Shown: positions 1-6,774, counted from the stretch's first letter. The stretch is 50,003 nt of DNA from Bacillota bacterium (GCA_017459895.1 JAFUCA010000013.1:1-50003), one strand, 5' to 3'. Numbers and translations are program-made. The notes: generated by a model from the letters alone, not told the origin.

Positions 1-84
1 ACCGATTATTCTGGATATTTCCGATATTCGGTAGCCCTTTTTTCCTAAGTCTCTGATATTATTTACTTGGGACATATTGAGCAT
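1..84 (-). CDS. istA: IS21-family transposase IstA, 5' end only (cut by window edge)
   Basis: The 28 visible codons read MLNMSQVNNIRDLGKKGYRI followed by SEISRIIG. This is the typical N-terminal helix-turn-helix start of IS21-type IstA (the MLxMSQVxxIRDLxxxGYRISEIA pattern). A strong ribosome binding site (GGAGGAAAGG on the minus strand, about 86-100) sits 5-8 nt before the ATG. IstA is the integrase-fold transposase that works with the ATPase IstB; the catalytic DDE domain and istB lie beyond the left edge, so whether the element is intact is unknown. The family call comes from the N-terminal motif alone. Confidence 0.75.
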   Translation of the reverse strand, partial: MLNMSQVNNIRDLGKKGYRISEISRIIG

Positions 85-157
85 TTCCTTTCCTCCTTCG
101 ATCAGATTGGTCTCTAATCAAAGGATATTGGTTTTGGACTTGCCGTTCAATATGTCC
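70..157. repeat. 11-bp inverted repeat bracketing the istA ribosome binding site
   Basis: GGACATATTGA (70-80) and TCAATATGTCC (147-157) are perfect inverted copies. One arm lies in codons 2-5 of istA and the other in its leader, so an istA mRNA could fold with the ribosome binding site in the loop. It may equally be a transposase-binding repeat near the element end. Confidence 0.5.
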
Positions 158-170
158 TGCTTTTTTTGAG

Positions 171-199
171 GAATTCCCTATGCTGATAATGGGGAATTC
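171..199. repeat. Short inverted repeat, possible IS-end hairpin
   Basis: GAATTCCC (171-178) faces GGGAATTC (192-199) across a 13-nt spacer. It sits between istA and the truncated surface-protein fragment, where the end of an inserted element would be expected. No target-site duplication can be identified because only one side is in the window. Confidence 0.4.
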
Positions 200-211
200 T
201 GCACGCTCTTT

Positions 212-418
212 TTGGGTAATCCTATTGTACTACACACATCCGGTGGAAAAGCCAAAGCAAAAAAGGCTCTGAAAATCAATGCAAAGACTGGCAAGATCAC
301 TGTGAAAAAGAAGACGAAGAAGGGGACCTATATAGTAAAAGTTACCGTTAAGGCTGCTGGCACGAAGGAATTTAAGCCTGGAAGTAAAACCGTCAATGTT
401 ACCTTGAAGGTGAAGTAG
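212..418 (+). pseudogene. 3' stump of a secreted surface protein (Ig-like/BIG-type C-terminal repeat)
   Basis: The reading frame ends in a basic, beta-rich stretch with the pattern LKINAKTGKITVKKKTKKGT, then YIVKVTVKAAG and KTVNVTLKVK. That layout is common at the C-termini of large Clostridial extracellular proteins built from Ig-like or leucine-rich repeats. There is no signal peptide, no ribosome binding site at the first ATG, and only 68 codons, while the parent proteins are hundreds of residues long. It lies directly downstream of an IS21-type end, so the simplest reading is that transposition or deletion removed the 5' part. Family assignment rests on repeat style, not on a catalytic motif. 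Confidence 0.55.
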
Positions 419-510
419 AAATGACGAAGCTGCCAGCATAATTCATCGTATTATCAGTGACATAAATAACAGCTTCCTGGATAGTATAAAGTGAAGGGAG
501 GTGTATGATT

Positions 511-699
511 ATGAATGAACAGATGAAACTCTCTAAAAAGGAACAGATGGCCCAGTATATCGCCAGCGCCAGACCCTATGTGAAGAAAGAACCGCTTGCG
601 TTTGATTTAAGGGGATATGCTATATACGTGAAGGAAAAGAACCTGGATGCAAAGGATATTTCGTCCGAAACCATGGCGCAGTTTCAGGTGAAAGATTAA
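511..699 (+). CDS. Small conserved hypothetical protein (62 aa)
   Basis: A 62-residue soluble protein of unknown function, mostly charged helices, beginning MNEQMKLSKKEQMAQYIASA and ending in an acidic tail. The sequence resembles short hypothetical proteins seen in accessory regions of Clostridia, but no function is recognised. An ATG at 505 is also in frame; 511 is preferred because GGAGG (497-501) is 9 nt upstream of it but only 3 nt upstream of 505. A hairpin with a T tract follows at 756-796. No membrane segment or metal motif is visible. Confidence 0.6.
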   Translation: MNEQMKLSKKEQMAQYIASARPYVKKEPLAFDLRGYAIYVKEKNLDAKDISSETMAQFQVKD

Positions 700-723
700 C
701 ACTGTTTTACACACTAGTTTTCG
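699..723 (+). repeat. Left copy of a ~25-bp direct repeat flanking the toxin-antitoxin module
   Basis: This copy (ACACTGTTTTACACACTAG then TTTTCG) matches 1770-1795 at about 22 of 25 positions with a one-base gap. The TTTACACA core resembles the ends of some transposable elements, IS256-like ends for example, but no transposase is present. Confidence 0.4.
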
Positions 724-755
724 ATGACCGCCTATCAGGGCATGAGAAAAACAAG

Positions 756-796
756 AACCGGCACGAGTTACCAAAGACGGAAAGCGTGCCGGTTTT
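756..796 (+). terminator. Rho-independent terminator after the 62-aa protein gene
   Basis: AACCGGCACG (756-765) pairs perfectly with CGTGCCGGTT (785-794), followed by a short T tract. Confidence 0.7.
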
Positions 797-852
797 AGAT
801 ATTGGAGGTTTTATGATCATCAGAATAACACCGGCAGTTTATTTCAATATGA

Positions 853-881
853 CATTCAGAGTGACAATGGCACTCTGAATG
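853..881. repeat. Perfect 11-bp hairpin in the 700-1039 gene-free stretch
   Basis: CATTCAGAGTG (853-863) and CACTCTGAATG (871-881) form a perfect stem with a 7-nt loop; a T6 run follows at 895-900, rather far for a classic terminator. A tiny 21-codon frame with a good GGAGG (813-878) ends inside the stem, so a leader-peptide arrangement is conceivable. Between 700 and 1039 I otherwise see only the 756-796 terminator, the left direct repeat and the promoter at 982-1014. Confidence 0.45.
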
Positions 882-981
882 GCGTCGATGATACTTTTTT
901 ATGAGAATCGTTTTGTGTGGGAATGGACAGGGAGTGCGTATAGCAACAGGGGACGGCTTCTATCTCAGATAATGTAATCAT

Positions 982-1014
982 TTGATTGCAAATGCAATCA
1001 ATATCTGTTACAAT
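982..1014 (+). promoter_or_regulatory. Toxin-antitoxin promoter with palindromic operator
   Basis: TTGATTGCAAATGCAATCAA (982-1001) is a perfect 8-bp inverted repeat with a 4-nt spacer. A -35 (TTGCAA, 986-991) lies inside it, 17 nt before a -10 (TACAAT, 1009-1014). A dimeric antitoxin bound here would block RNA polymerase, the usual autorepression scheme of type II modules. The binding protein is inferred. Confidence 0.65.
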
Positions 1015-1039
1015 AAATCTGCAAAAGGAGGGAAACATC

Positions 1040-1321
1040 ATGGCAAGTGCATTAGTTCAATTCCGTACAGATGAAACTGAAAAGATTGAAGCAATACAGA
1101 TATGTGAAAAACTAGGAATGAATCTCCCGGCATATCTGCGGATGTGTATGTCAAGGCTGATAAGGGAGCAGGGGGTTCCTTTTAGCATGAAACTAGAAAC
1201 AGAGGAGGATAATCCGGGAATAGCGGCAATGCGTAAAGCAAGTCGAATTGCTGAGGAACGCGGTATTTCTGACATGTCACTTGACGAGATCAATGCAGAA
1301 ATTGCCGAGGCAAGAAAGTAG
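1040..1321 (+). CDS. RelB/DinJ-family antitoxin
   Basis: A 93-residue protein beginning MASALVQFRTDETEKIEAIQ. The N-terminal beta strand plus two helices (about residues 1-45, including LGMNLPAYLRMCMSRLI) is the ribbon-helix-helix DNA-binding pattern of RelB/DinJ antitoxins; the acidic C-terminal half would wrap the toxin. The start at 1040 is chosen over an upstream in-frame ATG at 986 because AAAGGAGGG lies 6-10 nt before it and 986 lies inside the promoter palindrome. The toxin gene follows 6 nt after the stop. The likely role is neutralising the PIN nuclease and repressing its own operon. Confidence 0.85.
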   Translation: MASALVQFRTDETEKIEAIQICEKLGMNLPAYLRMCMSRLIREQGVPFSMKLETEEDNPGIAAMRKASRIAEERGISDMSLDEINAEIAEARK

Positions 1322-1327
1322 GGTTCT

Positions 1328-1753
1328 ATGAAGTATTACGCGGTAATAGATACGAATGTTCTGGTTTCGGCAATGTTAAAGTGGCGTTCCGTTCCGGGCA
1401 GTGTAATGGAATTTGTGCTTAATGGGATTATTGTTCCTGTTCTGAATGAAGACATTGTATCTGAATATCGAACAGTATTATCCAGGCCAAAGTTTGGACT
1501 TACAGATGATATTATTACAGATATTATAGAATCAATAGAAGATGCAGGGCTCCATGTTGATGCAGAAACAATCAATATTGATCTGCCAGACCCAAAAGAT
1601 CGAGTTTTTTACGAAGTTGTCATGGAAGAGAGAAAAGAGGAAGATGCGTATCTTGTAACTGGAAATATAAAGCATTTTCCTGACAGACCATTTATAGTTA
1701 CACCTAGACAAATGATAGATATTATTTTGGAAGACATTAGCTCAATAGATTAG
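1328..1753 (+). CDS. PIN-domain ribonuclease toxin (VapC-like, COG1569 type)
   Basis: A 141-residue single-domain protein. The N-terminal VIDTNVLVSA strand gives the first acidic residue (D8); further candidate metal ligands are E46, D88/D91 (LPDPKDR) and D106 (EEDAYLVTGN), followed by the H116-containing NIKHFPDRPF loop. This spacing fits PIN nucleases, Mg-dependent RNases that act as toxins. Pairing with a DinJ/RelB-type antitoxin in a two-gene operon (6-nt gap) fits the putative toxin component, PIN family group. All expected acidic residues are present, so it looks functional. The RNA target is unknown. Confidence 0.85.
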   Translation: MKYYAVIDTNVLVSAMLKWRSVPGSVMEFVLNGIIVPVLNEDIVSEYRTVLSRPKFGLTDDIITDIIESIEDAGLHVDAETINIDLPDPKDRVFYEVVMEERKEEDAYLVTGNIKHFPDRPFIVTPRQMIDIILEDISSID

Positions 1754-1769
1754 TATCATCAAGATTTTT

Positions 1770-1795
1770 ACACTTTTTTTACACAAAAGTTTTCG
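1770..1795 (+). repeat. Right copy of the direct repeat flanking the toxin-antitoxin module
   Basis: Matches 699-723. The two copies lie about 1.07 kb apart and enclose the terminator, the palindromic promoter and both genes. The rest of the 1754-2066 gap holds no convincing ORF; an imperfect hairpin-like stretch occurs around 1915-1965. Confidence 0.4.
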
Positions 1796-2066
1796 CAAGG
1801 TACCTCAAACGGCCACAAGTAGTCATGTTATGACAAGCCAGAGCAAAGGCTTGGAGTTGAGTTCCTTCTTTGTGAGTATTGACGGTTGGTAGCACTTTCG
1901 ACAATACACGATAAAAGAAAAGAACGCTACTCCTTTTTCTTATGAAAAACGAATAACGTTCGGAAAGATGGCTGGCCGCTCTAGTTATCGCGCCAGCGAT
2001 TTAGTACAATAATGCTGACAATGAAAGCAGACAAACACATCTTATTTGAAGAGTGAAGGAGATATA

Positions 2067-3077
2067 ATGAGCAGAATCGGTGACGTGTTAAGACAATACG
2101 AAGAACTTGGGATATGGCAGCAGCTGGACTATGATAAATTCTATCTGTATTCAATCATCACGCATTCTACTGCAATTGAGGGATCCACAGTTTCAGAGGT
2201 TGAAAACCAGCTTTTGTTCGATGAAGGAATCAGTTCTGACAAGCCGATCCATGAGCAGCTTATGAACCTCGACTTGAAAAAGGCCTATGAGGAAGCTTTT
2301 GCAATTGCAGATCGTCATGAAACGATTACCGTTGAATTGTTGTGTTTTCTTTCCAGTATCGTAATGAAGAATACTGGTTCTCTGTATAATACGATTGCCG
2401 GTACATTCAACAGTGCAGAAGGTGAACTGCGCCTTTTGAATGTCAGCGCGGGACGCGGAGGCAAAAGCTACATGGCTTGGCAGAAGGTACCCGACAGACT
2501 GGGAGACTTTTGCGAGTGGCTGAATGAAGCCAGGAAAGGAATCGACGAAAAAGATCCGGAGTCAGTGTACAGGATGAGTTTTGAAGCGCACTACCGGATG
2601 GTTACGATTCATCCATGGGCTGATGGAAACGGCAGGATGGCACGCCTTGTGATGAATATGATCCAGCGTGAAGCGGGTATGATTCCGTCTATCGTAAAAA
2701 AAGAGAAGCGGGCGGAGTATATCCAGAGCTTGTCCGATTCGCAGACGGAAGGGAATGAGTCCATATTCATTGACTTTATGCTGAAGCACCATATTGAAAA
2801 TATTGAGGAACAGATAGTAGAGTATCAGGAGTCTGTCAAAAATGATACTATAAAAGCAGCAAATGATACTTTAAATGATACTTTAAATCTGCCGCCAAAG
2901 GAGCAGGAAGTGTTCGGCATCATTAAAGCAAATCCGGATGTTACGATTAATGGAATCATTGCAGAATCAGGATTCAGCAGACCAACGGTAACCAGAGCAA
3001 TCAGTACGTTAAAAGAAAAATCATTCATAAAGCGTATTGGCTCCAGGAAATCAGGTTCATGGAAAGTCATCCGATAG
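2067..3077 (+). CDS. Fic-domain protein with C-terminal winged helix
   Basis: A 336-residue protein. The Fic core carries the complete motif HPWADGNGRMAR (residues 182-193) with catalytic H182 and the anion-binding DGNGR loop, so it should transfer AMP, or another phosphate group, to a protein hydroxyl. Residues 34-39 (STAIEG) match the (S/T)xxxE(G/N) inhibitory motif N-terminal to the core; E38 would obstruct ATP, as in class II self-inhibited Fic proteins. Residues about 275-336 form a winged-helix DNA-binding domain (SGFSRPTVTRAISTLKEK), after an NDTLNDTLN linker. Start 2067 is chosen because GAAGGAGA lies just upstream; a TTG at 2046 is less likely. Targets are unknown. Confidence 0.9.
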   Translation: MSRIGDVLRQYEELGIWQQLDYDKFYLYSIITHSTAIEGSTVSEVENQLLFDEGISSDKPIHEQLMNLDLKKAYEEAFAIADRHETITVELLCFLSSIVMKNTGSLYNTIAGTFNSAEGELRLLNVSAGRGGKSYMAWQKVPDRLGDFCEWLNEARKGIDEKDPESVYRMSFEAHYRMVTIHPWADGNGRMARLVMNMIQREAGMIPSIVKKEKRAEYIQSLSDSQTEGNESIFIDFMLKHHIENIEEQIVEYQESVKNDTIKAANDTLNDTLNLPPKEQEVFGIIKANPDVTINGIIAESGFSRPTVTRAISTLKEKSFIKRIGSRKSGSWKVIR

Positions 3078-3116
3078 TTCAGTTCGAATCAGACTGGGAC
3101 TTATTACAAACGCTTA

Positions 3117-3659
3117 AAGGAGCCATACCTCGGAACAGAGGAACATGGAATCTATGAACTGGATGAGGGTCTGTTTGAAGATGCTCTCGCTGTAGCTGAA
3201 GAGAAGAACTGTCAGGTGTGTATCCATGCCATGGGCGGTCAGACAATTGATAAAGTCATCCGCCGGCTGAGCAGGTCCGCTCGCCGCAGCGCTGGACGCC
3301 TCTCGGCCCCGGCGTTTCGCATGGAACACATTACAGAGCCTTCTGAAAGGGCGATTCGTATCGCGGCAGATCATAATATCTGGTTCTCTTTGCAGCCTGA
3401 TTTTCTGTATTCAGAGACCGAGAGTTATTTAAGCAATCTTGGTCCGGAGCGCACAAAAGAAACATATCCTGTCAAGACTTTGCTCAATGAAGGGGTGAAT
3501 ATATCGCTGTCAACAGACGCACCTGCAACATCCTGGGCGGCTCCATCGGATCCATGGATGAACCTCAAAGCGGCAGTCACGAGGACTGCTTACGAAGGAA
3601 CAGACTGCGGACAGGATCAAAGGCTGGACATAACTAATATTGAATCAAAGGAGATCTGA
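3117..3659 (+). pseudogene. Amidohydrolase (YtcJ-like) remnant, truncated at both ends
   Basis: The open frame carries internal amidohydrolase-3 motifs: KEPYLGTEEHG, CQVCIHAMGGQTIDKVI (family CIHAMGDxAID), FRMEHITEPS, ISLSTDAPATSW and the TAYEGTDCGQDQRLD block. The N-terminal half with the first metal-binding HxH is missing, and after the last motif the frame runs into a short unrelated tail and a terminator. Full members are about 540 residues; about 180 remain. It follows the fic stop codon in the same frame without a start of its own, so it is best read as a decayed or recombined fragment. A copy of the CAAAGGCTGG motif (3618-3627) lies exactly where homology stops. Confidence 0.75.
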
Positions 3660-3687
3660 AGTCATTGACACTTCAAATCTCCTTTTT
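3647..3687 (+). terminator. Strong rho-independent terminator
   Basis: AAAGGAGATCTGAAGT (3647-3662) pairs with ACTTCAAATCTCCTTT (3670-3685) with one mismatch, then T5. Confidence 0.8.
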
Positions 3688-3813
3688 GACATAGAATTGT
3701 CTGCATTTAATCAGGCCCTGTAAAGAATGTTGGGGGGTGGCGGATACTCCAGGGGATGTATGATATACTATGAGCAAAGAAAACGATAAATCGGCATTTG
3801 AAGGGGTGAGATT

Positions 3814-4722
3814 TTGACAATCCAATTCTTAAAATATATAGTTTCTGTAGCTGAGATTGGTTCTATTACGGAGGCAGCAAAACAACTTCATATTTCTCAG
3901 CCAAGTTTATCGGCAGCATTGAAGGAAGCAGAGAAGGAAATCGGCTTTAAGATATTCACAAGAAACCGCAGTGGTATCGCATTGACGAAAGAAGGTGTGG
4001 AATTCCTTGGATATGCGAGGCAGGTGATCCAGGAAATGAACCTTCTGGAAGACCGATTCATTTTGAGCAAACCTGAGAAGCAGCGCTTCTGTGTTTCGAC
4101 GCAACATTATACCTTCACAGCGAATGCGTTTGTTGAAATGGTTCAGAAGTTCTGCCAGGAACGATTTGAGTTTATCCTTAATGAAACTCAGACACATCAG
4201 ATATTAGCGGATGTGAAGAACCGTTTTTGCGATCTGGGAATCATTTATTTGTGCGACAGAAATAAGTCGTTCCTGCGAAAAACAATGAATGAGATGGGAC
4301 TGAGCTTCCATGAACTGTTTTCTGCTTCTCCGCATGTTTTCCTGCGAGCAAAGCATCCTCTGGCTGGGAAAGAATCTGTTACGCTGAAAGACCTGCAGGC
4401 ATATCCCAGATTGAATTTCCTTCAGGGAAGTTACGAGTCAGCGGATTTTTCGGAGGAACCGTTCAGCACAGAACTCTCAGAAAAAGAAATCCGTGTCAGT
4501 GACCGAGCGGCCATCGTAAATCTGATGATTGGACTTGACGGATATACCATATCAAGCGGAATCTTTCCGAAATACCTGCAGGGACGAGAGATTGTTTCAG
4601 TGCCTCTTGCGGAGAAGGAGACCATGCATATTGGTTATGTGCTTTGTAAGGGCCAGAGTCTGTCAGAACTTGGATCGATCTATGTGGATGCATTAAAAAA
4701 ATATGCCCCACAACAAGAATAG
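3814..4722 (+). CDS. LysR-family transcriptional regulator
   Basis: A 302-residue protein with the LysR winged helix-turn-helix at residues 1-60 (VAEIGSITEAAKQLHISQPS, then LSAALKEAEKEIG) and a type 2 periplasmic-binding-like effector domain from about 90 to 295. The start codon is TTG; AAGGGGTGAG lies 6-8 nt upstream and no better start exists. It is followed after 94 nt by a LysE-type exporter on the same strand, with an imperfect palindrome between them, so the exporter is the likely target. The effector is probably an amino acid or similar small molecule (inference from the neighbour). Confidence 0.9.
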   Translation: MTIQFLKYIVSVAEIGSITEAAKQLHISQPSLSAALKEAEKEIGFKIFTRNRSGIALTKEGVEFLGYARQVIQEMNLLEDRFILSKPEKQRFCVSTQHYTFTANAFVEMVQKFCQERFEFILNETQTHQILADVKNRFCDLGIIYLCDRNKSFLRKTMNEMGLSFHELFSASPHVFLRAKHPLAGKESVTLKDLQAYPRLNFLQGSYESADFSEEPFSTELSEKEIRVSDRAAIVNLMIGLDGYTISSGIFPKYLQGREIVSVPLAEKETMHIGYVLCKGQSLSELGSIYVDALKKYAPQQE

Positions 4723-4733
4723 ACAGAAGCTAT

Positions 4734-4760
4734 GGTAAAACATATAAAATAAGTGTTACC
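4734..4760. promoter_or_regulatory. Imperfect palindrome upstream of the LysE-type gene, candidate LysR operator
   Basis: GGTAAAAC (4734-4741) and GTGTTACC (4753-4760) are inverted at 7 of 8 positions across 11 AT-rich bases. The spacing suits a LysR-type site. The assignment is positional inference. Confidence 0.4.
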
Positions 4761-4816
4761 TATATATCTCCGTTTTGCAGTATGATGATATCAACGCTGT
4801 GAAAGGAGATTCTGGT

Positions 4817-5404
4817 ATGCCTGGATATGTGCTGACGAATTTTTTTGTTTATGCGATTGTGAATGCATTTACACCGGGACCGGGGAATATACTGGCGCTA
4901 AATACAGTGACCAACTATGGATGGAAGAAAGGAAAACCGCTCTTTTTTGGAATATTCACAGGCTACTACTTGGTTCAGATCATCTGTGCCATTTTTGTAT
5001 ACGGAGTAGGTTCATTCCTTCCAAATGCTTTGAAGGTAATGAAATATGTCGGAGCTGCTTACATCCTTTGGCTTGCAATCCATATTGCCGTAAGCAAGCC
5101 GGAAGTCAGCGAAGAGCAGGGTTCAGCCTCATTCATGAAAGGTTTCCTGCTGCAGTTTGTAAATATTAAGATTTATATGTTTGGGATCACAGCGCTGACA
5201 GGGTTCATTACGTCATATAGTAAGGCATTGTGGATTCTGGTCGGGTTTGAACTCCTGATTGCTACGATTGGGACGATTGCCACATCAACATGGATCGGTG
5301 CCGGACTTCTGATACAGAAATTCTACATAAAGCATTACCGGATTATTAATATCATTCTGGCATTGACCCTGGTTGAATGCATATGGGGTATGCTGCGAGT
5401 GTGA
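4817..5404 (+). CDS. LysE/RhtB-family amino-acid exporter
   Basis: A 195-residue polytopic membrane protein with about six hydrophobic segments. The N-terminal family signature FTPGPGNILALN is present (residues about 17-28), followed by the YGWKKG cytoplasmic loop and FVNIKIYMFG, typical of LysE/RhtB exporters, which use the proton motive force to export amino acids or related metabolites. The start at 4817 fits AAAGGAGA 8 nt upstream and gives the usual family length; an earlier ATG at 4775 would add a non-family extension. It sits downstream of the LysR gene, a classic regulator/exporter arrangement. The substrate cannot be read from sequence. Confidence 0.88.
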   Translation: MPGYVLTNFFVYAIVNAFTPGPGNILALNTVTNYGWKKGKPLFFGIFTGYYLVQIICAIFVYGVGSFLPNALKVMKYVGAAYILWLAIHIAVSKPEVSEEQGSASFMKGFLLQFVNIKIYMFGITALTGFITSYSKALWILVGFELLIATIGTIATSTWIGAGLLIQKFYIKHYRIINIILALTLVECIWGMLRV

Positions 5405-5567
5405 TAATTCCGGTTTGTGAAGGTGATTATAGGCGCCATGCACAAACACGCTATTATGAGTTGCATTACATTCACAGATGCAGCGGCAAATCGGGATCTG
5501 CAGATATGCTGCTGAACTTCATAACAGGAACGGCAATTCGAGCTTTTCGCGGTCTGGAGCACATCGA

Positions 5568-5745
5568 ATCTCGAAAACATCCTCATGCAAAGGCTGGCCA
5601 GAGCTTTCGTTCGAGATCTGGTCGAGTTCAAAGAAATGAAATCTCGAATGAGTTCGACAGATGCTTTTGAAACAGTCAGAAATAATGGATCGCAGAAGGG
5701 ATTTTCGAGATTTCATCCTCTTTATAAGGTCAATATCTCGAAAAC
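5568..5745. repeat. Cluster of five ATCTCGAA/TTCGAGAT repeats forming two matched hairpins
   Basis: ATCTCGAA occurs at 5568, 5641 and 5735, and its complement TTCGAGAT at 5610 and 5704. The last four form two inverted pairs (5610/5641 and 5704/5735) with identical 31-nt start-to-start spacing. The second pair extends to TTTTCGAGAT/ATCTCGAAAA. Frames in the surrounding 5405-5785 stretch resemble no protein, so I treat it as non-coding with structured repeats. Confidence 0.6.
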
Positions 5746-5785
5746 TCCTTGCCGGTCCTCTTCGATATCGATGTGAGAAACCGTT

Positions 5786-6001
5786 ATGAATTTAGAAGTG
5801 GAGCAGGGAAGCAGCATATCGGTCATCTTGACCGAAGGCGTTCGAAGGTGGCCTGGATTCCTCTGCCCAGGTCCCGCTCCGAGATCCGCAGCAGCCGGAG
5901 GAGGGATTCCCCGGTCAGATCATTCACGGATCCGCACGGGACAGAAGATCGTGGTCGATGGAAGCAATGGATACGTGGAATTACAAAGCCATGAGGAATA
6001 A
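5786..6001 (+). pseudogene. Possible degraded PEP-utilising (phosphohistidine) domain fragment
   Basis: Only the end of this frame is suggestive: RIRTGQKIVVDGSNGYVELQ resembles the last strand of PEP-utilising enzyme mobile domains (GIP...RIxTGxxVxVDGxxGxVxIL), and a GGGIP lies just upstream, as if the intervening 10-15 residues had been lost. The rest shows no homology I recognise and no ribosome binding site is evident. It may be chance similarity. Confidence 0.25.
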
Positions 6002-6175
6002 TTATGCGGTATGATTATCATGTAGGTTGCATTTCATACCGATAGGAAACTAAGTATGTAAATCGTTGCAGATCTATGATAAAGAAGAAGCGAAGAGGGG
6101 GCAATAACTGTCTCCTCTGTTTAATTTCGCTTGCAGACCCTACTGGAGAATGCCATCGAACAGACATAACTCAAT

Positions 6176-6294
6176 CTTCCCACACCTCATGAACTTCCCA
6201 CGAAAGACGGGATCTGCTCGGTTATGGGAAAAAAGTCTCATAAACGAGCAGACTTGACCTTTCGTGAAACTCGACGATGCTGAGGTGTGGGAAG
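6176..6294. repeat. 119-bp nested inverted repeat (three coaxial stems)
   Basis: CTTCCCACACCTCA (6176-6189) pairs perfectly with TGAGGTGTGGGAAG (6281-6294). Inside it CACGAAAG (6199-6206) pairs with CTTTCGTG (6259-6266), and inside that CTGCTCG (6214-6220) pairs with CGAGCAG (6245-6251). A smaller hairpin (CGGTATGA 6007-6014, TCATACCG 6034-6041) lies upstream. No ORF is present. It could be a small non-autonomous mobile element or a structured RNA, and it marks the step from AT-rich accessory DNA to GC-rich DNA. Confidence 0.65.
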
Positions 6295-6311
6295 TTTAAA
6301 TTAATAATTCA

Positions 6312-6354
6312 TTAACAAATCGCAAACGTTCAGGAAACATGCCGCCGCTATACT
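6312..6354 (+). promoter_or_regulatory. Tandem 11-bp repeats plus -10, candidate response-regulator operator (zinc-ribbon gene)
   Basis: AACAA, AACGT and AACAT start at 6314, 6325 and 6336, exactly 11 bp apart, and the last ends 8 nt before a -10 TATACT (6349-6354). The arrangement matches that at 6775-6816. OmpR/PhoB-family regulators bind such direct repeats in place of a -35. Confidence 0.55.
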
Positions 6355-6402
6355 CTGAGCCAAGAACAGTAAAGAAAGCAACGCCGGAAAGGAGCAACAA
6401 AG

Positions 6403-6771
6403 ATGACAAACGTAATGGGAAAGTGCTGCGCGATGACAGCGTCGGCGATGAACGGAATGAAGCGATCCGCATCCAACTGCAGGAAGGACGGCAATATCGC
6501 AGATCAGCAGAAGCGGATTAATGACCTGACGATGGAGATCGGCAGACTGACGATAAGAAAGCTGGACGAAGGGCAGACCGCGGAGGAGCCGGTTCTGGAG
6601 CGTTATCGCCGGATCATCGAAGCCAGAGAGAAAATCGCAGCCAATGAGCAGGCGAAGGATGTGAGAAAAGTTGTCTGCCCGGTCTGCGGTGAGAAGACCA
6701 TTTCCGGAATGCGCTACTGCGGCAGATGCGGCGCCGAGCTCGATCGCGGGGCAATCGCAAAAAACCGGTAA
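6403..6771 (+). CDS. Zinc-ribbon protein with N-terminal coiled-coil segment
   Basis: A 122-residue protein of unknown function. The C-terminus carries a four-cysteine zinc ribbon: CPVCGE (C92, C95) and YCGRCGAE (C106, C109). Residues about 33-85 are charged and heptad-like, predicting a coiled coil. The N-terminus (about 1-30) is unusually rich in Met, Ala and Cys. The start at 6403 follows AAAGGAG at a good distance. It lies just upstream of the two-component system, and its promoter shares the tandem AACAT repeats found before the regulator gene, so the two are likely co-regulated. No enzymatic motif is seen. Confidence 0.75.
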   Translation: MTNVMGKCCAMTASAMNGMKRSASNCRKDGNIADQQKRINDLTMEIGRLTIRKLDEGQTAEEPVLERYRRIIEAREKIAANEQAKDVRKVVCPVCGEKTISGMRYCGRCGAELDRGAIAKNR

Positions 6772-6774
6772 ACA

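Noticed and set aside
813-878. 21-codon ORF with a good GGAGG
   Set aside because: Too short to support, no resemblance to known peptides; its end is a perfect hairpin. Mentioned only with that hairpin.
1844-1855. GCAAAGGCTTGG as a 16th copy of the dispersed 10-mer
   Set aside because: It has an inserted T, so it is not an exact match. Similar near-misses occur at 29324 (CAAAGGCTGC), 41793 (complement, one mismatch) and 44299, and were not counted.
2046-2066. TTG at 2046 as the start of the Fic protein
   Set aside because: The ATG at 2067 has the GAAGGAGA site at the right distance; the TTG would put that site inside the coding region.
5377-5670. 97-codon open frame after the LysE-type gene
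   Set aside because: It starts inside the LysE-type gene, has no ribosome binding site and no family resemblance, and is made partly of the TCTCGAA repeats.
5568-5745. Possible CRISPR array from the repeated TCTCGAA words
   Set aside because: The repeated unit is only 8-11 bp, alternates in orientation and has no uniform spacers; no cas genes are nearby.
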